NCBI GenBank assembly: GCA_964545315.1
Contig: CAZJGI010000006.1
Location: 27,584-91,583 of the forward strand
Source: JAAYJR01 sp964545315
GTDB lineage: Bacteria; Bacteroidota; Bacteroidia; Bacteroidales; Prolixibacteraceae
Direction of reading: 5' to 3'
Length of the DNA: 64,000 bases
In this document: positions 26,665 through 35,544 of the stretch, in pieces
How the letters are laid out: every line of letters starts with the position of its first letter
How positions within the stretch are numbered: the stretch's first letter is position 1
Translations under genes and position numbers: made by a program
The notes under the pieces: model-generated
Seen by the model: only the letters and a program-made list of their open reading frames with translations
Databases searched by the model: none
What the model was told of the DNA's origin: nothing

Positions 26665-29301
26665 GTGTTACTGCTGTATGGTAAAAGAAGTATATTGTTT
26701 TTAATCATTCCGGCATTCGCCCTGATGGCTGTCAATGCCTCTTCCTACAAGTTAAATGAAAATGAAGATGTTGTTTTGTATTTCAGCTATCCTTCAGCCG
26801 GGAATAGTTATATAAGTGCTGTTTACAGCAAAGGATCATTTTTCCTTCCATTATCTGAACTTTTCAGCTTGTTGGATTTGCACTATGAGATTGACACTTC
26901 ACTTAATTTGATAAAAGGAACATGGCACATGCCTTCACAACGTTGGAAAATTGATATTAACTCTCTTCATGCCGTAAACGGGAAAAATAAAATATTTTTT
27001 TCAAACGAAGATATCCGTTTTGGCAGGCATGAAGTGTATCTGTCTTCCGGCCTGTATGAGAGGATATTTGGTCTCCGGTTTATAGTTGAAATGAGTACTC
27101 TGAAGGTAACATTGGAATATGATAAACCTCTCCCAGTTGATGAACGGCAATCCAGGAAGGTCATTCATTCAGAAATTGAAAGGATGCGGGATGATAAGAA
27201 TATCTATCCTCATAATTATCATTATCCCCGTAAACGAAAATTGTTTAAACCCGGGGTCCTGGATTATAATCTTGGTATGTTGTCTGAAAATGACACCCGT
27301 TTATTCAATTATTATTTAAAAGGAGGGGCAGAAGCATTGGGAGGTGACCTTGAGGTATTGATGTCAGGAGGTTCTTCAAAAGAGTTGATCGCATTAAAGA
27401 CTGTCAGGCCGGTATGGAAGTATGCATTTAAACGAAATTCTTTCCTTCAATCTTTAAAGGCAGGGCATTTTTATTCTGGTGGGATAATTGACGGAAATAT
27501 GACGGGGATAGCTATCAGCAATGACCCGGTTGTTCCGAGGCGATATTGTAATAACCATGTTGTGGAAGGTCATACTGATCCTGGTTCTGAAGTTGAGTTA
27601 TACCTGAACAACAGGTTAAGTTCATTTGTATTTGCAGATGATAGAGGACATTACCGTTTTGATGTTCCGCTAAGATATGGATCAGAACGTATTAAGGTTA
27701 TTGTATATACACCTAAAGGGGAGATTATACAAAAACGACGAAAGATCATGACGCCTCATGATTTCCTGCCGGAGGATGTTGTTTCTTACAATGCAGAGGC
27801 GGGTTTTCTGCAAAGTGGATTTTCAGCTTCACATCGCAAAAATCATCTTGTACGTGGAGATATCGGATGGGGTGTAAGCAAAAATATTACTACCAGATCA
27901 GGAATAGATTATTATTCCGGAGGCGAAGGATATGTTTTATATTCTGCACTTTACACCCGTATATTCAGACAATATCTTATGAATATTTATTTTGCTCCGG
28001 AATACCGGTACAATACTGGCTTAAGTGCCGACTATCCTTCGGGATATAGCTGGGGTATTAATTATACCCGCTTTTATGACATGAAGATTCCCGCTTGTCA
28101 TATTTTCAAAAGTGAGGCTGATGCGCACATTTTTTTGCCTTTTTACACAGGCTGTTTCACATCAGGCTTCAGAATATCATATAAACACACACAGTTGAAT
28201 AACGGGACTATGGAGGACATACGCACTGGTGTAAATGTGCGTTCCGGCCGGTTCAGGTTTCGATTTGATTACAGAGGATTTAAAAATTCAAACTATTCCG
28301 CCGGGGATTACATTTACGGATTGGCAGATATTTCTGCAACATACACTTTTCCCCGGCTGCGATATTTGCCGTCTGTTTTCAGGGGAGGACTTATGAATGG
28401 AAGAGTTGAGTTAGGTCCCTGTGGAGATATTGTGAATACTGTCGGTATCAAATATTCCGGATCTATTGGCAATAATGGAAGATTGAGCCTGAATATGAGT
28501 TATTCTCCTTTATCAGGTTCAGCTTATTTATTCGCAGGGATTAATATCTGTTTGTCTGATTTCAGGATTGTATCAGGATATACCCGGAATGAGAAAGGTT
28601 ATTCATACAGGCAAAATATATATGGGTCTGTCAGGAAAGATCCTTTAACCGGTAAAGTTCTGTTTTCTAACAGGGAACAGGTAGGATATGCCGGAGTATC
28701 CGTTATTATGTTTGTTGACTCTAATGATAATGGCATTTACGACAGCCGGGAGGAAATTATCCCCTCCAAAGCAATAAGGCTTAACCAGTCGGCCGAAATG
28801 AAGTTATCAGCTGAAGGTGTATTGAACATTAACAGGTTGATAAGTTATCAGACATACAATGCAGAAATAGTACAGGCTGAATTACCCGATCCTGTTTTGG
28901 CTCCAGCATTTACCGGGTTTTCATTTACAGCAGATCCTAATCGCCATAAACTCATCAAAATCCCTCTTTATCAAACCGGAGTTATTGAGGGTATAGTAAC
29001 TTTACAACAAGGAGGGGAGAGATTATCAACTGCCGGATTGAGAATATTGATGACCGGGCCGGACGATAGCAGTGAAGAAACTCTGTTGACCTATTCAGAC
29101 GGTGCGTTTTATTCAATGGGTTTATTGCCCGGAAGTTACGAAATTGAAGTTGACCCTGTACAACTTGAGTTTCTCAATGCCTGCTGCAATCCAAAGAAAA
29201 TTAAATTTGAAATAGATGCAGTGTCGGAAGGTGATTTATGTGACAGTTTAACTTTTGTGCTTTTTCCGCACAAAATATCCATAAGTAAGAAAAATCCATG
29301 A
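26665..29301 (+). CDS. Usher-like outer-membrane barrel
   Basis: The product of 878 residues has the size of fimbrial ushers. After a signal (start GTG 26665; FALMAVNA) an N-terminal domain follows, with FFLPLSELFSLLDLHYEID, as in usher N-domains. Strand-rich barrel sequence begins near 205. Within it is a plug-like segment at about 298-360 (VVEGHTDPGSEVELYLNNRL, GHYRFDVPLRYG, IKVIVYTPKGE), then more barrel to about 680. The C-terminus has VSVIMFVDSNDNGIYDSREE (a Ca-site-like DxNDNGxxD) and a carboxypeptidase-regulatory-like domain (GVIEGIVTLQQGG). It should secrete and assemble the DUF4402 protein delivered by the chaperone. Canonical usher names are not applied because similarity is remote. 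Confidence 0.75.
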   Translation: MLLLYGKRSILFLIIPAFALMAVNASSYKLNENEDVVLYFSYPSAGNSYISAVYSKGSFFLPLSELFSLLDLHYEIDTSLNLIKGTWHMPSQRWKIDINSLHAVNGKNKIFFSNEDIRFGRHEVYLSSGLYERIFGLRFIVEMSTLKVTLEYDKPLPVDERQSRKVIHSEIERMRDDKNIYPHNYHYPRKRKLFKPGVLDYNLGMLSENDTRLFNYYLKGGAEALGGDLEVLMSGGSSKELIALKTVRPVWKYAFKRNSFLQSLKAGHFYSGGIIDGNMTGIAISNDPVVPRRYCNNHVVEGHTDPGSEVELYLNNRLSSFVFADDRGHYRFDVPLRYGSERIKVIVYTPKGEIIQKRRKIMTPHDFLPEDVVSYNAEAGFLQSGFSASHRKNHLVRGDIGWGVSKNITTRSGIDYYSGGEGYVLYSALYTRIFRQYLMNIYFAPEYRYNTGLSADYPSGYSWGINYTRFYDMKIPACHIFKSEADAHIFLPFYTGCFTSGFRISYKHTQLNNGTMEDIRTGVNVRSGRFRFRFDYRGFKNSNYSAGDYIYGLADISATYTFPRLRYLPSVFRGGLMNGRVELGPCGDIVNTVGIKYSGSIGNNGRLSLNMSYSPLSGSAYLFAGINICLSDFRIVSGYTRNEKGYSYRQNIYGSVRKDPLTGKVLFSNREQVGYAGVSVIMFVDSNDNGIYDSREEIIPSKAIRLNQSAEMKLSAEGVLNINRLISYQTYNAEIVQAELPDPVLAPAFTGFSFTADPNRHKLIKIPLYQTGVIEGIVTLQQGGERLSTAGLRILMTGPDDSSEETLLTYSDGAFYSMGLLPGSYEIEVDPVQLEFLNACCNPKKIKFEIDAVSEGDLCDSLTFVLFPHKISISKKNP

Positions 29302-29550
29302 ACAAAATTGTTTTTTCCAGGAATAAGTGACTTAAATAATTTCAAATGTCCTTAAAATGTACATATTCGTTTCTTTTATTTGAAATTATGATTATTATTT
29401 TTACAGTGTTAATGGTAGTAAGCCGTATTTTTTTACATCGGATTTTAATAGGTTTTATATTTTTAATTTGCACAACTCATAAGTATAAATTTTGTAAATC
29501 AGTTATTATACCCCTGAACACTTTGTTGAAGATCGGCTTATAAGCCATAG

Positions 29551-29580
29551 TGCCAACCCGGATTTATTGCCGGGTTGGCA
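29551..29580 (+). terminator. Strong hairpin after the usher gene
   Basis: TGCCAACCCGG and CCGGGTTGGCA pair perfectly over 11 bases with an 8-base loop (ATTTATTG). It lies 250 bases after the usher stop. No long T run follows on the plus strand, so it may be an mRNA 3'-end stabiliser or a terminator without a strong U tract. Confidence 0.5.
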
Positions 29581-29847
29581 TTAAAATTATAATAATGATA
29601 CCTGATCGAACCTGATCAGGAGGCTAAAGAGCGATAATATGTTTTTTATCTCAGGGAAATCGACTGATGTCCACAAAACATATACAAATTCACCTTGTTT
29701 ATGATCATAAGCTCTTCTATTTTTGCAGTGGTAAAAGTGTTTAATGATTTTAACGTCCACTTAATAACCCAATAGTATTAATTGAATAATAATTATCATT
29801 TGTCATCATTGAAAAAACATTAACACTTTTCCAAATGTCCACATGCA

Positions 29848-29875
29848 ACCAGTCCCTGTTTATTCAGGGGCTGGT
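29848..29875. other. Hairpin next to an ATGTCCACA motif
   Basis: ACCAGTCCCTG pairs with CAGGGGCTGGT (one G-T wobble) around the loop TTTATT. It begins four bases after the ATGTCCACA copy at 29835-29843. The loop sequence is shared with the hairpin at 29551. It may be a terminator or part of a small RNA. Confidence 0.45.
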
Positions 29876-30036
29876 AACAGGGATAAACAGATTCCGTGTC
29901 CAAGCATCCATTTTCGCAAGGTATATTAATAATTAATTTCATTGTCAACAAAATGTCCATAAAAAGGTATTTTCCGCACTTTAAATAATTAATACTTTTG
30001 GATCAGCTCATAATGTGGTTTTATCATCACTTTTTC

Positions 30037-30070
30037 AATACCCGGGGGTAGTCAGAATCTTCCGGGTATT
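30037..30070. other. Hairpin upstream of the histidine kinase gene
   Basis: AATACCCGG and CCGGGTATT form a 9-base stem with a 16-base loop. It lies 208 bases before the kinase start. Terminator or leader element are both possible; there is no T run directly after it. Confidence 0.4.
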
Positions 30071-30278
30071 ATTTCATGTAAGGTTGAATGTAACATATTA
30101 AAAAAGTTGGTTGGTTTTTGAGATACTCTTAACGAAATTGTTGACCCTAATCTGTTCAGATTTTGATAAAAATGAGCAATTCCGTAGCTAGCCGGTGATT
30201 TGGAAAAGAAAGTTTTGGAATAAACAAAGGATTTGAATAAAGCGATAGCTAATATTTATCCAAATAATTTTCAGAAAA

Positions 30279-32600
30279 ATGAATAATTTGATCGACAGTC
30301 TGCAAACAGGTATATTATATGAGGATACATCCGGAAAGATAATTGCCATTAATCAGTATTTTTGCAATTTATTAAGGATAAATCTGAAACCTTCTGACCT
30401 TACCGGTAAAGATAGCAGCCTTATTATCAAGACAGTTAATAATTCTTTAGTCGCCAGTTCAGGGGATTTTATTTCGAGATTTAAGAATAAAAATTCCGGC
30501 GGAAATCTTGATAAAGATTCAGGTATATTTTTAATTGGGGAGAAGATAATAACTTTTTTATATATACCGGTATTAAGCGGTAATGAACTTACAGGCCATT
30601 TATGGCAGGTTAATGATGTTACAAAAGATAGGCAAAGAGAAGAATATTACGTTATTCAAAAAGAATTAGGTTTCAGCCTTTCGACTGTGACGACCCTTGA
30701 CGCAGCTCTTTCAATGGTCTTAAATACAATTATTGGAATCAAGGGAATTGATAGTGCCGGTATATATTTAAAGAATTCAGAAACCGGCATTATGGAATTG
30801 AAGATTAGTTCTGGTATATCTGAGCAGTTCAGAGTAAGAGCTCATAAATTTGGTCCTGATGATCCGGAATATAAATATTTTATGGAAGGAAATTCATTTT
30901 TCGGGCCGTGCGTGAATTCAATTCCCGGCCATCAATATTTAATACAGGAAAATTATTTCAGCACAGGAGTTATACCTATAAAGAATGAGAAGGATGTTAC
31001 GGGCTCAATAAATATTTTGTCAAAGAGTGATTTTATCAATAAAGACATCATCATAATGTTTGAATCCATTGCGTCACACATTGGAAGAGTTTTAGGAAGG
31101 ATAACTGCTCAAAATGAATTAATTCAGACGCAGAAAAATTTTAAACTATTATTTGAATCTATCGATGAATTTGTCGTGATCATCGATTCACAGGGTAAGA
31201 TTATATTAACAAATCCTGCTTTACAGGAATGTCTGGGTTACACATTAGATGAATTGAAGGAATTGCCGCTGTTGAAACTTTATAATCCCGGAAGGTTAAA
31301 GGAAGCCGGGATTATGGTGGACAAGATAATTTCGGGTTTAACAAATAAAGTCAATCTGCCTTTTTGCACAAAGAGCGGACAGGAAGTGCAGGTAGAGACA
31401 AATATAGTGCCAGGCATATGGGATAATAAAGATGCATTTTACACTATCTCACGTGATCTCACAGCAAGGATAAAAGCAGAGGAGGAGTTAAGAAGAAGCG
31501 AAGCACGATGGCAGTTTGCCCTGGAAAATTCAGACGTTGGTTTATGGGATTGGGACCTTACTACAAACAGGATCCACTTTTCTGATCAATGGAAAAAAAT
31601 GTTTGGCTATACGAAATCTGATCTTCCGGGGTCGGATGATGGATGGATAATTATTGTCCATAAAGACGACCTGAGCCAAATGCTCAGTAATCTTGAATCT
31701 CATATTAAAGGGGATTGCCCAACATATAAAAGTGTTCACCGGATAAAATGTAAAAATGGTTCATGTAAGTGGGTGATAGACCGGGGTAAAGTTACCAGCT
31801 GCAATAACTCTGGTATACCTCTTAGAATAATAGGTACTTCAGCAGATATAAGCAAAATGAAGGATTATGATGACCTGCTCACTAATGCGCTTTGTAAAGA
31901 GAAAGAACTGAATGAGTTAAAAAGCAGATTCGTCAGTAAAACATCACATGAATTTCGGACTCCGCTTTCAACGATGCTTGTGGCAGTTGATACCCTCGAG
32001 GCCTATTATGATAAAATGACCAAAAAGCAGAGGGAAGCCAAAATTAAAACGATAAAAGGTAATGTTCAGTTTTTGGCCGGAGTGATTGAAAAAGTTATGG
32101 ATCTGTCGCATTTCGAATCCGGTAAGATGAAATTTGAACCTGTAAAAGTTGATATATGTGAATTTCTGGATAAAATAATTGAAGAGAACCGGTCATTGCC
32201 CCAGTTATTGAATAAAATTGAATTTAAGAAGCCTGTGAATCCTGTTATTATCCGGATTGATGAACAGATGATCAAAGAGGTAGTTAATAACCTTATTTCC
32301 AATGCCATTAAATATTCCCCCGATTTAACTCCTGTTTTTATTAAACTGGTTACAAAAAAGAAGTATGTATTAATAAGTATTTCAGACAGGGGCATTGGGA
32401 TTCCGGAGAAAGATAAGCAGAAAATTTTTGAACCTTTCCATCGTGGCGCTAATATTGGAAATATTCGGGGCACAGGGCTGGGTCTTCCTTTATCAAAAGA
32501 ATTTGTCAGAGTTCATGGTGGTGATATTACATTTACCTCACGTGCTGAAGGGGGGACGACATTCTTCATTACTCTTCCAATTATATCAGAATGTCAGTGA
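30279..32600 (+). CDS. Cytoplasmic multi-PAS/GAF sensor histidine kinase
   Basis: The 773 residues show an N-terminal PAS-like domain (about 1-115), a GAF-like domain (about 130-280; STVTTLDAALSMVLNTI), two further PAS domains (about 285-400, and 405-525 with the PAC-like RIKCKNGSCKWVIDRG), then a HisKA domain with phospho-acceptor His557 in KTSHEFRTPLS. The ATPase domain has NNLISNAIKYSP (N box), DRGIGIPEKDK (G1) and GTGLGLPLSKEF (G2). No membrane helix is present, so it senses an internal signal. There is no attached receiver domain. The response regulator at 23951, on the other side of the usher locus, is the nearest candidate partner. Confidence 0.88.
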   Translation: MNNLIDSLQTGILYEDTSGKIIAINQYFCNLLRINLKPSDLTGKDSSLIIKTVNNSLVASSGDFISRFKNKNSGGNLDKDSGIFLIGEKIITFLYIPVLSGNELTGHLWQVNDVTKDRQREEYYVIQKELGFSLSTVTTLDAALSMVLNTIIGIKGIDSAGIYLKNSETGIMELKISSGISEQFRVRAHKFGPDDPEYKYFMEGNSFFGPCVNSIPGHQYLIQENYFSTGVIPIKNEKDVTGSINILSKSDFINKDIIIMFESIASHIGRVLGRITAQNELIQTQKNFKLLFESIDEFVVIIDSQGKIILTNPALQECLGYTLDELKELPLLKLYNPGRLKEAGIMVDKIISGLTNKVNLPFCTKSGQEVQVETNIVPGIWDNKDAFYTISRDLTARIKAEEELRRSEARWQFALENSDVGLWDWDLTTNRIHFSDQWKKMFGYTKSDLPGSDDGWIIIVHKDDLSQMLSNLESHIKGDCPTYKSVHRIKCKNGSCKWVIDRGKVTSCNNSGIPLRIIGTSADISKMKDYDDLLTNALCKEKELNELKSRFVSKTSHEFRTPLSTMLVAVDTLEAYYDKMTKKQREAKIKTIKGNVQFLAGVIEKVMDLSHFESGKMKFEPVKVDICEFLDKIIEENRSLPQLLNKIEFKKPVNPVIIRIDEQMIKEVVNNLISNAIKYSPDLTPVFIKLVTKKKYVLISISDRGIGIPEKDKQKIFEPFHRGANIGNIRGTGLGLPLSKEFVRVHGGDITFTSRAEGGTTFFITLPIISECQ

Positions 32601-32654
32601 GTTTTGTTATATGACAAATTAAAACTATTTTCAGTGCCTTAAATTGGATAAAAA

Positions 32655-35544
32655 ATGAAGGCATTTTTCAGGTTTATTACTTCTATCCCCTTTATGGCAT
32701 TGTTATTTATGGTACTTGCATTTTCATTGGCAACTGCCACATTTGTTGAAGGCAGTTATGGTACTTCCGCTGCCAAGGCATTGATTTACAACACCCATTG
32801 GTTTGAGGTACTCTGGGGTTTGTTAGCTTTAAATCTTTTAAACAATATTGTTAAATATAAGTTGTTTTCACGTAAGCGGTTTACACTCGGAATGTTTCAT
32901 GCCGCATTTTTGGCTATGATGGCCGGAGCCCTGATAACGCGTTATTTAGGATTTGAAGGGACAATGCATATACGTGAGAATGAAAGTTCGGATTTCATAG
33001 TATCCTCTGACCTATACTTTTATTCAGCCATAGGTGATGAATCAAAAGAGAAGAAGGTTATATTTTCTGAGATAGCCAACAGAAAATTCACTGCTGATTT
33101 CGAAGTCAACGGGCAAAAAATAAAGGTTAAGCCGGTTGGATTTATCAAAGGTGCTGAACGTAAGGCAATTCCTTCCGATACCGGTGAACCGGTGATAGAT
33201 TTNNNNNNNNNNNNNNNNNNNNNNNNNNNNNNNNNNNNNNNNNNNNNNNNNNNNNNNNNNNNNNNNNNNNNNNNNNNNNNNNNNNNNNNNNNNNNNNNNN
33301 NNCTTTACTGCAGTAAAAAGTGTAAACGGTTCAAATGAAGATGCTGTGATAGTCAGGGTAACAGATGGTGACAGGCAACATACTGTTCCTGTTTTTGGCC
33401 ATTCCGGAGTAATTGGCGATACAGTTGAAGTTCCCCTTGAAAATGGACTGCTGAAGCTTACTTACGGTTCAAAATATATTCACCTGCCGTTTAGCCTCCA
33501 TCTTAATGATTTCAGGGTTGACCGCTATCCGGGTTCAGACTCACCTTCATCATTTGCTTCAGATGTTGTGTTGATAGATATTAATGAAAACCTGAAAAAA
33601 GATTTATCTATTTTTATGAATAATACACTGAGATACAAAAAATATAAATTTTTTCAATCATCATATGACAGAGACGAAAAAGGAACTATTCTGTCTGTAA
33701 ATCATGACTATTGGGGAACCAGCATCACCTATCTGGGTTATGCATTGCTTACTATAGGAATTATTTTATCACTTTTGAACAGAAATTCTTATTTCAGGAT
33801 TTTAGCACGCAGATTAAAACAATATTCTGTAAAAGGATCAGTGGTTTTGTCACTGTTTTTTATCCTAACCTTAACATTTGAAGCACGTGCACAGACAATT
33901 GAAAACATACCGGTTATTGATAATCAGATTGTGAAAAAATACAGCGAACTGTGGATTCAGGGAGTAGATGGCAGAATTGAACCGGTTTCTACACTGTCAG
34001 GTGAGATAGTCAGGAAGATAAGCAGGAAAGCGTCAATTTTTGGAAAGTCAGCGGATGAAGTTGTATTAAGTATGTCTGTTTACCCGGATCTTTGGCGTAC
34101 CGTTCCTTTTATCAGAGTTGCAAATAAATCTGTGGCAGGGCAGTTGGGCATCACCGGTAAACATATTTCATTGCAGCAATTGTTTGATGAAAAGGGTAAC
34201 TATATTCTTGCGGAAGATGTCAGAAATGCATATAATAAGGCACCTGCCTTAAGGAATCGTATCGAAAAAGAGTTAATTAATATTGATGAAAGAGTAAGTA
34301 TTTGTTTTATGCTTTTCAGAGGTTCAATGTTCAGATTCTTCCCAGGGACGGACAAGGAACAAATGTGGTATACACCCGGAATGGCTGCTCAGGGATACAT
34401 TGAAAGGGATTCTGTTTTCATCAAAAATATGTTCAACATGCTTGTGTCTTCATTAAGCCAACACAATAAAAATGAAGCAATTGGCATTATTGATGAGGTA
34501 ACTGCACTCCAGAACAAATACGGTGTGGATATTTTACCCTCAAACGGACAAAAGAAAGTCGAGATAATGTATAATAAAATCAATCCTTTTGAAAGGATTT
34601 TTCCATATTATATGTTATCCGGATTTTTATTGTTATCTGTTTTGTTTATAAATATTTTCAGAATGAAAGATTTGCCAAATCCGGTAAAAATTTTCTTTCA
34701 GTCTGTTATTGTACTTATTTTTATAATTCATACTGCAGGAATAATCGCACGCTGGTATATTTCCGGTCATGCTCCATGGAGCAATGGATACGAATCTGTA
34801 GTTTATGTAGCCTGGGCTGCCATGTTTGCCGGACTTCTTTTTGGTAAAAGGTATCCTATGGTTTTGGGAACAGCATCCTTTTTAGCAGGAATTTCGCTGT
34901 TTGTTGCTCATTTAAGCTGGATGAATCCGGAGATTACCAATCTTGTTCCTGTACTGAAATCATACTGGCTTACAATACATGTTTCAGTCATAACGTCAAG
35001 CTATGGATTTTTGGGATTAAGCGCCTTTCTCGGAATTTTAGTGTTGATTTTGATCATTATACGGAGAAGTTCTAATGAGCAGAATGTAAATATTATTATC
35101 TCACAATTGACAAATATTAATCAAATATCTGCAATTGCCGGCCTTTATTTTCTTACAATAGGATCATTTTTCGGTGCCATTTGGGCTAATGAGAGCTGGG
35201 GGCGTTACTGGGGCTGGGATCCTAAGGAAACATGGTCGTTAATTACAATAATTATATATGCATTTATTGTTCATATGAGATTAATTCCACAACTCAGGGG
35301 TGTATTCAATTTTAATTTTGCCTCAGTTCTGGGTTTTGGATCTGTATTAATGACCTATTTTGGCGTAAATTATTATCTCACCGGCCTTCATTCTTACGGA
35401 CAAGGCTCAGCTGATAAAATAAGTCCGGTAGTTCCCCTGCTTGCCGTTAGCCTTGCCGTTCTGATTATATGGTCTTACATCAGGGACAATGAGTATGAGA
35501 AGGGAAAGCTTAAAATTTCCCAACAGAATAGATATCGTCGATAA
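32655..35544 (+). CDS. ccsBA: Fused ResB-ResC/CcsBA-type cytochrome c synthase, interrupted by a gap
   Basis: CcsBA carries haem to the outside and attaches it to CxxCH motifs of apocytochromes. The N-terminal part has the CcsB/ResB helices (SIPFMALLFMVLAFSLATATFVEGSYGT in sections, and a helix near HAAFLAMMAGAL). The C-terminal part after the gap has several helices, a periplasmic domain and the CcsA haem-binding WWD signature, seen as ESWGRYWGWDPKETWSL. The 100-N run falls inside the ResB region. The frame before the gap (from 32655) and after it (open from 33304, FTAVKSVNGS) differ, which only reflects the arbitrary number of N bases. I treat it as one gene. It overlaps the convergent acyl-CoA synthetase gene by 35 bases. 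Confidence 0.88.
33203..33302. other. Assembly gap (100 N) inside ccsBA
   Basis: The run of exactly 100 N is a scaffolding placeholder. The flanks show no shared sequence, so the gap probably hides some real bases of the gene. Confidence 0.95.

Larger units (their letters stand above)
29302..30278. other. 977-base gene-free region with hairpins and repeated ATGTCC motifs
   Basis: No credible gene is seen. The region holds perfect palindromes GGCTTATAAGCC (29535-29546) and CCTGATCAGG (29611-29620), three strong hairpins listed separately, and ATGTCC-type motifs at 29346, 29667, 29835 and 29953, with weaker copies at 29753 and 29896. It separates the usher gene from the histidine kinase. It may be a long regulatory region or carry small RNAs. 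A 65-codon frame at 29346-29543 begins inside one of the motifs and is not convincing. Confidence 0.55.

Noticed and set aside
29346..29543. 65-codon frame downstream of the usher gene
   Set aside because: It begins inside an ATGTCC motif, is a low-complexity hydrophobic translation typical of AT-rich DNA, and shows no known pattern.
32655..33346. Two separate genes ccsB and ccsA
   Set aside because: Sequence on both sides of the N run is open and continuous in the fused CcsBA layout. The frame change is explained by the placeholder length.
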